DNA of 64,000 bases from Streptomyces thermodiastaticus (GTDB lineage: Bacteria; Actinomycetota; Actinomycetes; Streptomycetales; Streptomycetaceae): assembly GCF_014656135.1 (NCBI RefSeq), contig NZ_BNBV01000007.1, positions 167,828 to 231,827 of the forward strand, given 5' to 3'. A model generated the notes under the pieces. It saw only the letters and a program-made list of their open reading frames with translations, ran no database searches and was not told the DNA's origin. Position numbers and translations under genes: made by a program. Positions 8,266 to 18,143 of the stretch are shown in pieces; the stretch's first letter is position 1; each line of letters begins with the position of its first letter.

Positions 8266-9882
8266 TCAGCCCTTGCTGACCGCGTCCAGGATCTCCGGCA
8301 GGCGGGCGGCCGTGCGCGGGGCCGCCAGCCGCAGCCCCAGCCAGGTGATCGCCGCGCCGTACACCGCGCCGGCCGGCAGCAGCACGGCGCTCACGGCCCC
8401 GCCGGCCGTGCCGAGGCGCACCCAGACCGCCAGGGCGACGACCGGGGCGCACAGCACGACCGCGGCGACCATGCCGCCGAACACGGAGATCCAGGCGAGG
8501 CCGGCCTGCCCGGGCATCACGTTCTTGAAGCCCTCCTGCGGAATGGAGTACGGAAAGCGCGCCGAGGTCCACGCCCCGGTCGCCAGCATCGCGCCGAGCA
8601 GCGCGAAGGACAGCCCCAGCACCTCCGGCAGCCGCGCCCAGTCCCCCCGCACCGCCATCGTCACCACCGTGACCAGCGTGGCGTAGGGGAGGGTGATCAG
8701 CAGCAGGGCCAGGGCGCGGCCGCGCAGCTCCAGCCAGGCGTCCCGCGGCGAGGAGATGGTCAGCGCCACCATCCAGAACGCGGAGGAGTCCTGCCCGAAC
8801 TGGTTGTACATCTGCACGCCGAGCATGCCCGCCGCGAAGCAGGCGATGTACGGCGAGCCGGTGCCCTGCGCGGCGTTGACCAGCGGCACGAGCAGGCCGA
8901 CGGCCAGCGCGGTGGCCCAGGCGGCCTTGGTCTTCGGGTCCCGCCAGATGTAGCGCAGGCTGCGCTCCATGACGGTGCCGGTGCGCCCGGCCGGCAGCAT
9001 CCGCAGCCGGCCGCGGGTCCGGCCGCGGCCGCGGCCGGCTGCGTCAATGGGCTGAAGGGTGGAGGAGTCCGGTGCGGTCATCAGCCGGGTCAGGCTGCGC
9101 GCCCAGACCCCGAGCAGCACGGCCACGGCCGCCGCGGCCAGGGCGAGCTGGGCCGCCGCGGCGCCGTAGGAGCCGTGGGCGGCGGAGTCCACCGCGCCGA
9201 CCGCCGAGGCGGGCGGCACCCACCGCAGCACGTCCGCGACCGGGTCGAGCTGACCCAGGCCCGCCTGCCCGAGGTGCTGCGCACCGAGGTTGACCAGCTG
9301 CGCGCCGACCGCGACCACCAGCCCGCTGAGCACCGCCAGGTCCCGCCCCTTGCGGCTGGACAGCAGACGGATGTTGGTGGCGGCCACGGCCCGCGCCAGC
9401 GCCACGCACCCCAGCAGCGCCAGGAGCACCGCGAGGACCGCCACGGCGCACGCCGCCGCCCCGTCGGCCACCGCGACCACGCACCCCACCAGCAGCAGCA
9501 CCGTGAACACCGGTCCGATGCCGACCAGCGAGGCCGCCAGCAGCGCGCGCACCAGCGGCCCGGGACGCAGCGGCAGCATCGCCAGCCGGGTCGGGTCGAG
9601 CGTCTCGTCGCCACCGGGGAAGAACAGCGGCATGACCGCCCAGCCCAGGGCCAGCACGGTCGCGCCCAGCACGGCCACCGACGCGATGTGCGGCAGGTCG
9701 CGCAGCAGCACGAACCCCCACAGCTGCGCCACACCGAACAGCAGCGCGACGACCGCCGAGGAGAGGTAGGCGGCGCGGCGGCCGGAGGACCGGCGCAGCC
9801 CGCTCAGCAGCAGCGCCAGCTTCAGCCGTACGACGACGGGGGTGATGCTCCGGGGCGGGACGGGGACGGCTGTGGCGCTCAC
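8266..9882 (-). CDS. ABC transporter permease
   Basis: Polytopic membrane subunit (538 residues, about 12 hydrophobic segments) of an ABC-2-like exporter. Segments include AYLSSAVVALLFGVAQLWGF near the N-terminus, VLALGWAVMPLFFPGGDE, and a C-terminal AVVLCAPVVALAVWVRLG. Start GTG 9882 overlaps the ATPase stop by four bases (GTGA), so translation is coupled and the two proteins form one transporter. The substrate is unknown. The end of the gene lies 31 bp from the convergent alpha/beta hydrolase stop. Confidence 0.85.
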   Translation of the reverse strand: MSATAVPVPPRSITPVVVRLKLALLLSGLRRSSGRRAAYLSSAVVALLFGVAQLWGFVLLRDLPHIASVAVLGATVLALGWAVMPLFFPGGDETLDPTRLAMLPLRPGPLVRALLAASLVGIGPVFTVLLLVGCVVAVADGAAACAVAVLAVLLALLGCVALARAVAATNIRLLSSRKGRDLAVLSGLVVAVGAQLVNLGAQHLGQAGLGQLDPVADVLRWVPPASAVGAVDSAAHGSYGAAAAQLALAAAAVAVLLGVWARSLTRLMTAPDSSTLQPIDAAGRGRGRTRGRLRMLPAGRTGTVMERSLRYIWRDPKTKAAWATALAVGLLVPLVNAAQGTGSPYIACFAAGMLGVQMYNQFGQDSSAFWMVALTISSPRDAWLELRGRALALLLITLPYATLVTVVTMAVRGDWARLPEVLGLSFALLGAMLATGAWTSARFPYSIPQEGFKNVMPGQAGLAWISVFGGMVAAVVLCAPVVALAVWVRLGTAGGAVSAVLLPAGAVYGAAITWLGLRLAAPRTAARLPEILDAVSKG

Positions 9883-10652
9883 CGGGTACCGCCGCCCAGC
9901 CAGTCCAGGTCCGAGCCGGCGTCGCGGCCCTGCGCGCCGACCAGGCGGAGGAACGCCTGCTGCAGGGTCGGGGCCTGCCCGCGCACCTCGGCCAGCGGGC
10001 CGTGGGCACGGATGCGGCCGGCGGCCATGACGGCCACCCAGTCGCACAGCGACTCCACCAGTTCCATCACGTGCGAGGAGAACACCACGGTCGCGCCGGA
10101 GGCGGTGTAGCGCTCCAGGACGCCCCGGATGGTCTGCGCGGACACCGGGTCGACGCCCTCGAACGGCTCGTCCAGGAACAGCACTTCGGGGTTGTGCAGC
10201 AGCGCGGCCGCCAGACCGATCTTCTTCCGCATGCCGGTGGAGTAGTCGACGACCAGCTTGTGCTGGGCGCCCGCCAGGTCGAGCACGTCGAGCAGCTGGG
10301 TGGCCCGCCGGTCCGCCTCATCGCCGGGCAGCCCCCGCAACCGCCCGGAATACGACAGCAGTTCACGCCCGGACAGCCGCTCGAAGAGCCGCAGCCCCTC
10401 CGGCAGCACCCCGATCCGCGCCTTCACGGCCACCGGATCCCGCCACACGTCGTGCCCGGCGACCTCCACGGTGCCCTCGTCCGGCCGCAGCAGTCCGGTC
10501 ACCATGGACAGGGTGGTGGTCTTCCCGGCACCGTTGGGCCCCACCAGCCCGATGAACTTCCCGGCCGGCAGCTCCAGATCGATGCCGGCGACGGCGGTGT
10601 GCCCTCCGAACCGCTTCCAGAGCCCCTCGATGCGCAGTGCGGCTGTGGCCAT
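9879..10652 (-). CDS. ABC transporter ATP-binding protein
   Basis: Nucleotide-binding subunit (257 residues) for the permease encoded just downstream. Walker A is GPNGAGKTT at about 37-45, the signature loop is YSTGMRKK, and Walker B is EVLFLDEPFEGVDP; the H-loop is in VVFSSHVMELVE. The STGMRKK form of the signature is typical of ABC-2 drug/lipid exporters. ATG 10652 follows GGAGGAG at good spacing. Confidence 0.93.
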   Translation of the reverse strand: MATAALRIEGLWKRFGGHTAVAGIDLELPAGKFIGLVGPNGAGKTTTLSMVTGLLRPDEGTVEVAGHDVWRDPVAVKARIGVLPEGLRLFERLSGRELLSYSGRLRGLPGDEADRRATQLLDVLDLAGAQHKLVVDYSTGMRKKIGLAAALLHNPEVLFLDEPFEGVDPVSAQTIRGVLERYTASGATVVFSSHVMELVESLCDWVAVMAAGRIRAHGPLAEVRGQAPTLQQAFLRLVGAQGRDAGSDLDWLGGGTR

Positions 10653-10749
10653 GGCCGCTCCTCCTTCCCTCCCGCACGACCCTACGGGGCGGACGGAGGA
10701 GCGGCGCTTGCCGCTTCCCGGGGCGCGGCGTCTTTGGACGCGACGGCGG

Positions 10750-11415
10750 TCACCTCTCCCGGGCGCAGGCGTAGGCGAGTGCCGGGATCAGCTCCTCAGC
10801 GTCCGGCAGCCAGCGGTTCGCGGACGTCGGGCGGCGGGCCCACTGCACGGCCCCGCGCGTGCCGTACCGGGTGGGCGGCGCCACCACGTAGGCGCCCTCG
10901 CCCAGCGCGACCAGATCCAGGGATCCCGGCGACCAGCCCAGCGTGCGCAGCACCTTGGGCAGTTTGGCGCTCGTCCCCGGCAGGACGAAGAACTGCATCC
11001 GCCGCAGCGGCGTGAGCGTCACCGGCCCGAGGGCCGTCCGCATCCGTTCCAGCCGGGCCAGGGCGAGAAAACCGGCCGTCTCCGGGACGCAGAGCGCGTC
11101 GAACGCACGGCCGGTGGGCAGCAGGACCGAGGCGGCGGGCTGTGCCTGCCACAGCCGGCGGGCGACGGTGGGGCTGCCCGTCGCCGTCGTCGCCCAGTCC
11201 TCGCGCGCCGGGTGTGCGCCGGGCGCGGCGCACACCGGGTCACCGCAGGAGCAGCGCTGCACCGCGCCGTCGGACACCAGCCAGGTGCCGGGGACCACGT
11301 CCCAGTGGCGTTCCCCGGCGTAGCGCACCGCGGTCTGGAGCGACGTCTCCCCGCGCTGCGGGGGGATCTGACCGGCAGTCTGTACGGCGTGCGCGCCCGC
11401 GATCGTCTCGTCCAC
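10750..11415 (-). CDS. bifunctional DNA primase/polymerase N-terminal (prim-pol) domain protein
   Basis: A 221-residue stand-alone protein with the prim-pol-like fold common in streptomycetes: an N-terminal helix (SLQTAVRYAGERHWDVVPGTWL), a CSCGDPVCAAPGAHP cysteine cluster suggesting bound zinc, the DALCVPE strand, and AYVVAPPTRYGTRGAVQW near the end. No helicase domain is attached, so a replicative role is doubtful; its cellular function is unknown. Start GTG 11415 lacks a strong ribosome site. Same strand as, but 98 bp from, the ABC genes. Confidence 0.75.
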   Translation of the reverse strand: MDETIAGAHAVQTAGQIPPQRGETSLQTAVRYAGERHWDVVPGTWLVSDGAVQRCSCGDPVCAAPGAHPAREDWATTATGSPTVARRLWQAQPAASVLLPTGRAFDALCVPETAGFLALARLERMRTALGPVTLTPLRRMQFFVLPGTSAKLPKVLRTLGWSPGSLDLVALGEGAYVVAPPTRYGTRGAVQWARRPTSANRWLPDAEELIPALAYACARER

Positions 11416-11769
11416 GCCCCACTCAACTCCCGTACTCCTGACCGGTTACGCGAGCACCCCGCGCCCGTGGCGGTGCATCGATTCGCCGCACGGGGCGCAT
11501 GGATGCACGGGCGGGGGCGCGCGGGAGGGCGGTCGGCGGATGCGGGGTAGTTCCGTGAGGGGCGACATGCGCCTTTACCCCGGCAATCCGTGCATGTCCC
11601 GCATTGTCGGTATGCCGGTGGGGCATTGATCTTCACGGCCGGACCGCCGCCCGGCCCGCGACCCAGGTCGCGGGAGGGGAGGCGGACCGGCCGCGCAGAA
11701 CACGTCAGCGTCGGTGCGTGGGCAGGCACCGCAGCCACGCGAGCCGCCAGGAAGCAGGGGGTTTACGCC
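11416..11769 (+). promoter_or_regulatory. 355-bp intergenic leader with hairpin 11655-11674
   Basis: Divergent promoter space between the prim-pol gene and the NsdA-like gene. It holds an 8-bp perfect stem (CCCGCGAC/GTCGCGGG, loop CCAG) about 95 bp before the next start, and a GGAAG...GGGGG ribosome site just before ATG 11770. No protein frame in it looks real. Confidence 0.4.
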
Positions 11770-13155
11770 ATGGCCGCAAGGCCTCTCGTCGCGCGGCAGC
11801 CGAACGAACGGCTGCAGGCGCTCATCCAGGAAGCGGGCTGCTCCAACGCCGGACTGGCCCGCCGGGTCAACATGTGCGGCGCCGAGCACGGCCTCGACCT
11901 GCGGTACGACAAGACGTCCGTGGCGCGCTGGCTGCGCGGACAGCAGCCACGCGGACGGGCCCCGGCCATCATCGCGGAGGCGCTGGGCCGCAAGCTGGGC
12001 CGCACGGTCACGATCGACGAGATCGGCATGGCCGGCGGCAAGAACCTCGCCTCCGGGGTGGGCCTGCAGTTCTCCCCGACGGTGACGGGGGCCATCGAGC
12101 AGGTCTGCGAACTGTGGCGCAGCGACGTGGGCCGCCGGGACTTCCTCTCCGGCTCGTCGGTGGCCGCCTCGGCGCTGGTCGAGCCCAGCCGGGACTGGCT
12201 GATCTCCGCGCCGGACGGGCAGGTCGCGCGCTCGGCCGGACCGCGGGTGGGGCAGTCCGACGTGGCGGCCGTGCGCGCCATGACGCAGGCACTGGTCGAC
12301 CTCGACCACAGCTACGGCAGCGGCCATGTGCGCCCGGTGGTCGTGCACTACCTCAACAGCGTGGTCTCCGGGCTGCTGTCGGGGTCGTACCGGGAGGCCG
12401 TCGGCCGTGATCTGTTCGCCGCCGTCGCGCGGCTGACGGAACTGGCCGGGTACATGGCCGTCGACACCGGCCAGCCGGGCCTGGCCCAGCGGTACTACAT
12501 CCAGGCCCTGCGGCTGGCCCAGGCGGCCGGGGACCGCGGCTACGGCGGCTATGTGCTCGCCGCCTCCATGAGCCACCTCGCCGCCCAGCTCGGAAACCCG
12601 CGGGAAATCGCGCAGTTGGCAAGGGCGGCGCAGGAGGGCGCCCGCGGGCGGGTGACCCCGCGCGCGGAGGCGATGTTCCACGCGGCGGAGGCGCGCGGCC
12701 ACGCCCTCATGGGCGACGTGCGGTCCGCGCAGCTGGCGGCCGGCCGCGCGGTGAGCGCGATGGAGGCGGCCGAGGCGGACTCGGGGGACGACCCGGCCTG
12801 GATCGCCCACTTCGACCAGGCCTACCTCGCCGACGAACTGGCGCACTGCCACCGGGACCTGGGCCAGGCGGACGCCGCGGCCCGGCAGGCTCAGGCGGCG
12901 CTGGCGGCGCATCCGCCCACCCGGGTACGCCGCCGGGCCATCGGCTATGTGCTCCTGGCCACGGCGCAGGTGCAGCAGCGCGAGGTCGAACAGGCCTGCG
13001 CCACCGGCCTGAAGGCGGTGGAACTGCTGCAGGGCCTGCGCTCCCGCCGGGGCACCGAGTACCTGGAGGACCTCCAGCAGCGGCTCGAACCGTACCGGGA
13101 CGAGGCCGTGGTCAGGGAGTTCGGCGCCCGGCTGGAGACACAGCTGGCCGCCTGA
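11770..13155 (+). CDS. NsdA-like regulatory protein (atypical HTH plus TPR)
   Basis: A 461-residue regulator. The N-terminal 80 residues match the NsdA-type atypical helix-turn-helix (RLQALIQEAGCSNAGLARRV, then YDKTSVARWLRGQQPRG), and the remainder is helical TPR-like repeats (RYYIQALRLAQAAGDRGYGGYVLAA, AARQAQAALAAH). NsdA and NsdB in S. coelicolor negatively affect sporulation and antibiotic production, so a developmental role is inferred. An RRDFL segment around residue 125 is typical of the group. Start ATG 11770. Confidence 0.85.
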   Translation: MAARPLVARQPNERLQALIQEAGCSNAGLARRVNMCGAEHGLDLRYDKTSVARWLRGQQPRGRAPAIIAEALGRKLGRTVTIDEIGMAGGKNLASGVGLQFSPTVTGAIEQVCELWRSDVGRRDFLSGSSVAASALVEPSRDWLISAPDGQVARSAGPRVGQSDVAAVRAMTQALVDLDHSYGSGHVRPVVVHYLNSVVSGLLSGSYREAVGRDLFAAVARLTELAGYMAVDTGQPGLAQRYYIQALRLAQAAGDRGYGGYVLAASMSHLAAQLGNPREIAQLARAAQEGARGRVTPRAEAMFHAAEARGHALMGDVRSAQLAAGRAVSAMEAAEADSGDDPAWIAHFDQAYLADELAHCHRDLGQADAAARQAQAALAAHPPTRVRRRAIGYVLLATAQVQQREVEQACATGLKAVELLQGLRSRRGTEYLEDLQQRLEPYRDEAVVREFGARLETQLAA

Positions 13156-13308
13156 GGGGCCGTACGGGCTCCCCGCGTCGCGGCCGGGCGGCTGCCGCGG
13201 CCGGCGCGGGGAGCCCGCGTCGGCACCGGACCGCTTCTGCGGCCCCGGCAGCGGCCCGGGGTGCCGGCCAAGCACTCAACACCAGCGGTCCGCCCGGCCG
13301 TACGGCAG

Positions 13309-13380
13309 CACATGGCCTGTACCGGGGACGGTGCGGGCCATGTGCGCATGCCGTGTGCGTTCCGTGCGGCACACGGCATG
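13309..13380 (+). terminator. two tandem hairpins in a 585-bp gene-free stretch (13156-13739)
   Basis: Stem 1: CACATGGCC 13309-13317 with GGCCATGTG 13336-13344. Stem 2: CATGCCGTGTGC 13347-13358 with GCACACGGCATG 13369-13380 (perfect 12 bp, 10-nt loop). They probably end the NsdA-like transcript. The rest of the stretch is GC-rich and shows no gene that I can support. Confidence 0.6.
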
Positions 13381-13739
13381 TGGGTTTCGTCACTGCGGCG
13401 GCGGGGAAGAAGCGTGCGCCGTCCGTCAACCCGAAGTGATTCAGGGGAAGTTGACGGCATCCGCTCCGGCCCGTCACGGCGGGCGCCGCCGCCCGTCGCA
13501 TCGGCGAAGGCCGTGGTGCCGCGCGGTTTGAGCCGCACCGCGCCGGCGTCGCCGCACGTCCCGCTCCTCGCCGCGTCCGCCCGGCCGTCGGCTGCGCCCG
13601 GCCGCCCCGGCGCGTCCACCGCCGCGTTCACGTCCCGTCCAGGCCGGGCCCGCACGCCCCGCATGCCCCCACACGGACGTGAACGGATCCGGTAGCGTGA
13701 GCCGACGATTCAGAAGGTCCCCCAGTCGTAGGAGTCCCG

Positions 13740-15296
13740 GTGACGCAGAGTGGACAGGGCGAGGAGCCCTCGGCGCGGGTGCCGCGCGAAGGCATCGTGC
13801 TGCCCTCCGACGGCGGGCAGCCTCTGCTGCCGGGCACGGCGGGCCGTCCGGCCGGACCCGGTGGTCTGCCGCCCGCTCAGCCCGCCGGTGCCGAGCCGCC
13901 CGCCGCGGCCCCGGCCGGCGGACAGGCCTGGGGCGGGCCGTGGGGTCCGGACGGAGGGCACACGACGCCCCCGCGGTCCTCGGGCCAGGACTGGCCGGCG
14001 GCACCCGCCGCGTCGTGGAACGGCTACGGCACGGCAGCCCAGTCTCCCGCGCCCGCCGGGGCCGGACCGCTGCCGCCGGAGGGCACACCCGCGCCCGGAC
14101 CGCAGGGCGGCTCCTACGGCTACCCGGCCGCCCCGGCGCCGCAGACGTCCGCCTCCTACGGCTACCCGGCGCCGCAGGGCGGCGCGCCGCTGCCCCCGGC
14201 GGACCAGGCCGGCCCGGCGGGGCAGGCCTACGGCCCCGCGGGTGCCTCCGGCGCTCCGGCCGCCTCGGAGGCGGCGACCCAGTACCTGCCGCCGGTCGGC
14301 GCGTCCCCCGCCGGGGACGAGGGGGCCACCCAGTACATACCGCCCGTGGCCGCCGCACCGGCGGACGAGGGCGCGACCCAGTACCTGCCGCCGGTGGCGC
14401 CCGGTGCGATGCCCACGGCGTCCTCCGGCAACCCGGACGCCGAGCCGACGCAGTACATGCCCCCCGTGGGCGCCCAGAGCGGCCCCGCCTACGGCGCGGG
14501 CCAGGGCGGGCGGCAGACGCCCGCCGAGTTCGACAACCTCTTCCGCGACGGCGCCCGGAGCGCGCCGGCCACCCAGCAGCTGCCCCGCCTCCAGCAGCCC
14601 GCACCCGCGGGCCCGGCCGGCCCGTCCGCCCCCGCGGGGAACCGGGGCGGCGGCCGCGGCGGCCGGCGGTCCGGCTCGCGCGTGCCGATGATCGCGGCCG
14701 CCGGCGTCGGCATCGTCGTGGTCGGTGTGGGCGCCGGCGCCCTGCTCAGCGGCGGCGGCGAGGACGACAGCGCCAAGACGAACACCTCCGTCGCCTCGGC
14801 CGCCCCCTCGGCCGCCGCCTCCGCCTCGCCCACGGCCGACCCGGCCCGGGAACAGGCCGTCGCGCTGGACCAGCTGCTCGCCGACAGCGGCAGCAGCCGC
14901 GCCTCCGTGATCAAGGCGGTCGCCGACGTCAAGAAGTGCGACAACCTCGAACAGGCGGCCTCCGACCTGCGTGCGGCGGCCAAGCAGCGCAATGAACTGG
15001 TGACCCGGCTGGGCGCCCTCGCCGTCGACAGACTGCCCGGGCACGCCGAGCTGACCGCCGCCCTCACCAAGGCGTGGCAGGCGTCCGCGTCGGCCGACCA
15101 GCACTATGCGGCCTGGGCCGATCAGACCCGCGGCAAGAAGGGCTGCCACAAGGGCCAGGCCCGCACCACCTCCCAGTCCCAGGCCGGCAACCAGCAGAGC
15201 GGGGTGGCCAGCGCCCAGAAGAACAAGGCCGCGCAGCTGTGGAACACCATCGCGCAGCAGTACGGCCTCACCCAGCGCCAGCCGACCGAGCTGTGA
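13740..15296 (+). CDS. disordered Pro/Gly-rich membrane-anchored protein with TQYLPPV repeats
   Basis: A 518-residue protein of unknown function. Residues 1-300 are Pro/Ala/Gly-rich and disordered, with two SYGYPA segments and four (A/P)TQY(L/I/M)PPV repeats between about 180 and 245. One transmembrane helix follows (PMIAAAGVGIVVVGVGAGALL, about 318-338), then an extracytoplasmic helical domain of about 150 residues with two Cys (VKKCDNL, KKGCHKGQ) that could form a disulphide. GTG 13740 follows AGGAG. The TQYLPPV-type repeats are seen in other Streptomyces membrane proteins; no enzyme motif is visible. Confidence 0.8.
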   Translation: MTQSGQGEEPSARVPREGIVLPSDGGQPLLPGTAGRPAGPGGLPPAQPAGAEPPAAAPAGGQAWGGPWGPDGGHTTPPRSSGQDWPAAPAASWNGYGTAAQSPAPAGAGPLPPEGTPAPGPQGGSYGYPAAPAPQTSASYGYPAPQGGAPLPPADQAGPAGQAYGPAGASGAPAASEAATQYLPPVGASPAGDEGATQYIPPVAAAPADEGATQYLPPVAPGAMPTASSGNPDAEPTQYMPPVGAQSGPAYGAGQGGRQTPAEFDNLFRDGARSAPATQQLPRLQQPAPAGPAGPSAPAGNRGGGRGGRRSGSRVPMIAAAGVGIVVVGVGAGALLSGGGEDDSAKTNTSVASAAPSAAASASPTADPAREQAVALDQLLADSGSSRASVIKAVADVKKCDNLEQAASDLRAAAKQRNELVTRLGALAVDRLPGHAELTAALTKAWQASASADQHYAAWADQTRGKKGCHKGQARTTSQSQAGNQQSGVASAQKNKAAQLWNTIAQQYGLTQRQPTEL

Positions 15297-15457
15297 ACCG
15301 CCGCCCGCCCGGGCCCCGGGGCCCGGCCCGACCCGGCGACGACCCGGCGTGACGGCCGGGTGACGTGGGTCTCGCCAGCGTGCGTCGCCGACTCCGGAGC
15401 CCGCGGGCGGGCGCGGGGAGGGCCGGACGGTGCCACGGAAAGAAGACCGTACGATCA

Positions 15458-15958
15458 ATGACCGTGCACAGTTCGGAGACCCCTTCACGCCGCGGCCGTC
15501 GCTCCTCCACCATGGGCACCATGCCGCTCAACGACATGCCGTGGTGGCGCTGGCGCAGCCATGTGCGCTCCGCGCTGCACATGCTCTCCGACCCCGTGTT
15601 CCAGCGGGACGTCTGGCAGGCGGGCGTCGACGGGTACGGCGACGTCACCGACGCCGTCTACCGCCTGGTCGAGGACACCTGGCTGGACAACTGGTCCGCC
15701 GAGAAGTACATCGGCACGATCTTCCGGGACGCCGAGGAGGCCGCGCTGGTCGACGCGGCCGTGCTGAGCGTGCTGCGGATCATGCACGAGGTCGGGCCGG
15801 ACGCCCCGGTGGCCGCCTACCTCGAGCATTCGGGCTGGCCGGAGGCGGTGCGCGCGGCGCGGGAGGCGCATGTGCGGATGGCCGCCGCCGACGGCGACGA
15901 CCCGGACGCGCCGCCGCGCAGCCTGGAGGTGCTGCGCATCCTGACCCGGTCCGCGTAA
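15458..15958 (+). CDS. conserved hypothetical protein
   Basis: A 166-residue cytoplasmic protein of unknown function. The body (MPLNDMPWWRWRSHVRSALH, DAVYRLVEDTWLDNWSAEKYI) is Trp-rich and helical and looks conserved in streptomycetes. The start is uncertain: ATG 15458 lies only two bases after a -10-like TACGAT (15450-15455), whereas GTG 15464 lies eight bases after it and would fit a leaderless transcript. It precedes purU by 47 bp. Confidence 0.75.
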   Translation: MTVHSSETPSRRGRRSSTMGTMPLNDMPWWRWRSHVRSALHMLSDPVFQRDVWQAGVDGYGDVTDAVYRLVEDTWLDNWSAEKYIGTIFRDAEEAALVDAAVLSVLRIMHEVGPDAPVAAYLEHSGWPEAVRAAREAHVRMAAADGDDPDAPPRSLEVLRILTRSA

Positions 15959-16005
15959 CGGACGGCGCGCCCCGGTCCCGGGCCCGGCATGAGACCCTGT
16001 GCTGC

Positions 16006-16890
16006 ATGAGTGAGCAGTCCCCCCGAGCCGCGGCCCCGGCCGCCGGCCAGTACGTTCTGACCCTGTCCTGCCCGGACAAGCGGGGCATCGTGCACGCCGT
16101 GTCGAGCTACCTGTTCATGACCGGCTGCAACATCGTGGACAGCCAGCAGTTCGGCGACCAGGACACGGGACTGTTCTTCATGCGGGTGCACTTCTCCGCA
16201 GAGGCGTCGGTGACCCTGGAGAAGCTGCGCGCCAGCTTCGCGGCCGTCGGGGACTCCTTCGCGATGGACTGGCAGATCCACCGGGCCGAGCAGAAGATGC
16301 GCGTGCTGCTGATGGTGAGCAAGTTCGGGCACTGCCTGAACGACCTGCTCTTCCGCGCCCGGATCGGTGCGCTGCCGGTGGAGATCGTGGCAGTGGTGTC
16401 CAACCACACCGACTTCGCCGAGCTGGTGGCGTCGTACGACATTCCCTTCCATCACATCCCGGTCACCAAGGAGACCAAGCCCGAGGCCGAAGCCCGGCTG
16501 CTTCAGATCGTCCGCGAGGAACAGGTCGAACTGGTCGTGCTCGCCCGCTACATGCAGGTCCTCTCCGACGACCTGTGCAAGCAGCTCAGCGGCCGGATCA
16601 TCAACATCCACCACTCCTTCCTGCCGAGCTTCAAGGGCGCCAAGCCGTACCACCAGGCGCACGCCCGGGGTGTGAAGCTGATCGGTGCCACCGCCCACTA
16701 TGTGACGGCCGACCTGGACGAGGGCCCGATCATCGAGCAGGAGGTCGAGCGGGTCAGCCACGACGTCACCCCCGACCAGCTGGTCGCCATCGGTCGGGAC
16801 GTGGAGTGCCAGGCACTGGCCCGCGCGGTGAAGTGGCACGCGGAACACCGCATCCTGCTCAACGGCCGCCGGACGGTGGTGTTCGCCTAG
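16006..16890 (+). CDS. purU: formyltetrahydrofolate deformylase
   Basis: Hydrolyses 10-formyl-THF to formate and THF, balancing the one-carbon pool. The 294-residue protein has an N-terminal ACT domain (LTLSCPDKRGIVHAVSSYL) and a C-terminal formyltransferase fold with KFGHCLNDLLFR, NIHHSFLPSFKGAKPYHQA (catalytic Asn/His region) and GATAHYVTADLDEGPIIEQ (catalytic Asp). Full family length. ATG 16006. Confidence 0.96.
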   Translation: MSEQSPRAAAPAAGQYVLTLSCPDKRGIVHAVSSYLFMTGCNIVDSQQFGDQDTGLFFMRVHFSAEASVTLEKLRASFAAVGDSFAMDWQIHRAEQKMRVLLMVSKFGHCLNDLLFRARIGALPVEIVAVVSNHTDFAELVASYDIPFHHIPVTKETKPEAEARLLQIVREEQVELVVLARYMQVLSDDLCKQLSGRIINIHHSFLPSFKGAKPYHQAHARGVKLIGATAHYVTADLDEGPIIEQEVERVSHDVTPDQLVAIGRDVECQALARAVKWHAEHRILLNGRRTVVFA

Positions 16891-17283
16891 CCACCGCCGT
16901 GCTGCCGTGCCGCCGTGCCGGCCTTCCGCCGTGCGGGCGCCCGCGGCGCGGGGGTGACGGGGGAGGCAGGGGACGCCGGCGTCGGCGTGTACGGTGGCCG
17001 ACGCGCGCCGCGTTGTGCACCCCGGCTCCCGCATCCCGAAACCCGCATCGCGCAGCCACCGGTGCGCACCGATGCGGACCGGCGCGCACCCATGCGCGCC
17101 GACGCGGGCGGATGCACCGGCCCGCACCGCACCTGACCAGAAGATGTGCGCCGATGCACGCGCACGGTTTGCCGCGCGGTGTTTGGGGGAACGGCCGCTG
17201 GGCAGCCGCGCGGAAAGAGGCGTAGGAACTGGCTCCGTTTTCCGGGCGGTTCCCGGCACGATCCGGCGAGCGGAGGGCAGGCC
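16891..17283 (+). other. 393-bp intergenic region before the STAS gene
   Basis: No gene supported. It contains clustered GCGCACC/GATGC-like repeats around 17050-17130 and a possible ECF-type promoter: GGAACT at about 17226 followed after roughly 17 bases by GGTTCC, shortly before GTG 17284. The promoter call is weak. Confidence 0.3.
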
Positions 17284-17652
17284 GTGGCGTTCAAGGTGAC
17301 CGGCGACGAGCGAGGCGAGTGGAGTGTGCTCCAGGTCACGGGCGAACTGGATCTGGTGACCTCGCCGGTACTGCGCCAGCGCATCCACGACGTCGTGGCG
17401 CACGGACGGCATGATCTCGTGCTCGACCTCGGGGACGTCTTCTTCTGCGACTCCAGCGGCGTCGGCGTCCTCATCGCCGCACGCCGCCTGATCCGCTCCT
17501 GCCGGGGCCGGCTGCGGCTGATCCTCCCGGCGGGCGGCGCCGAGGACGGGTCCCACGTCAACCGGGTGCTCGCCGCGCTCGGCGTCCGCCGCCTGTTCGA
17601 CGTGTACCCGCACCTCGCGGCGGCGGTCGACGAGGAGCCCCTGTCCGCCTGA
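17284..17652 (+). CDS. STAS-domain anti-sigma factor antagonist
   Basis: A 122-residue RsbV/SpoIIAA-like protein that would bind and neutralise an anti-sigma kinase until phosphorylated. VTGELDLVTSPVLRQRI is the first half of the fold and VFFCDSSGVGVLIAARR carries the phospho-acceptor serine region (DSSG). GTG 17284. An HATPase protein encoded about 490 bp downstream is the likely kinase partner. Confidence 0.88.
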   Translation: MAFKVTGDERGEWSVLQVTGELDLVTSPVLRQRIHDVVAHGRHDLVLDLGDVFFCDSSGVGVLIAARRLIRSCRGRLRLILPAGGAEDGSHVNRVLAALGVRRLFDVYPHLAAAVDEEPLSA

Positions 17653-18143
17653 CCCGCGCACCGGCCCTCGCGGCCGGACGCGAACGGACCGTCACGGAAC
17701 GTGATGCCTGGGGCATTACCCTGCGTGATCATGGCGCGGTCGCCCCGACGGGGACTCGTCACGTACCGGAGTCGCCCTCGCGCTCCGGTACCTTGTGTGG
17801 GGTGCGAGTGGTTCCGAGGACCTGCCGTCCCGGTGCGGCCTTGGTGATGGCCCCGGACCGGGCGGTGCATGCCGCGGCTCGCCAGGTCGGACGGTTGTCG
17901 CTGCCCGCCTGTTCGACTCCCCGCGGCGGGCGTCGCACAGTATGCCGCACGAGCACTCCTTCGCGCGGGAATATGCCCGAAGCGCTTGTTGCGGTGACGG
18001 TACGTCAACCATGCTGTTCCACAAGGGAGTCACGTTCCGTGATCCCCGCCGTGGCCGTGGTGCCGGCCATACAGGAGATGGCTGCGATCGTGGGCCCCGC
18101 CCGATGCGGGGCCGCGCGTCCGCCGGTTCGGATGGTGTGAGCG
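17653..18143 (+). other. 490-bp spacer with a possible 33-residue ORF at 18039-18140
   Basis: GTG 18039 opens a frame of 33 codons (IPAVAVVPAIQEMAAIVG) ending at 18140, three bases before the HATPase start. An AAGGGAG lies about ten bases upstream. It may be a coupled leader peptide, but no homologue is recognised. Otherwise nothing is seen in this stretch. Confidence 0.25.

Noticed and set aside
18039..18140. 33-codon ORF before the HATPase gene as a firm gene
   Set aside because: Ribosome site is distant and there is no recognised homologue; reported only as a possibility within the spacer entry.
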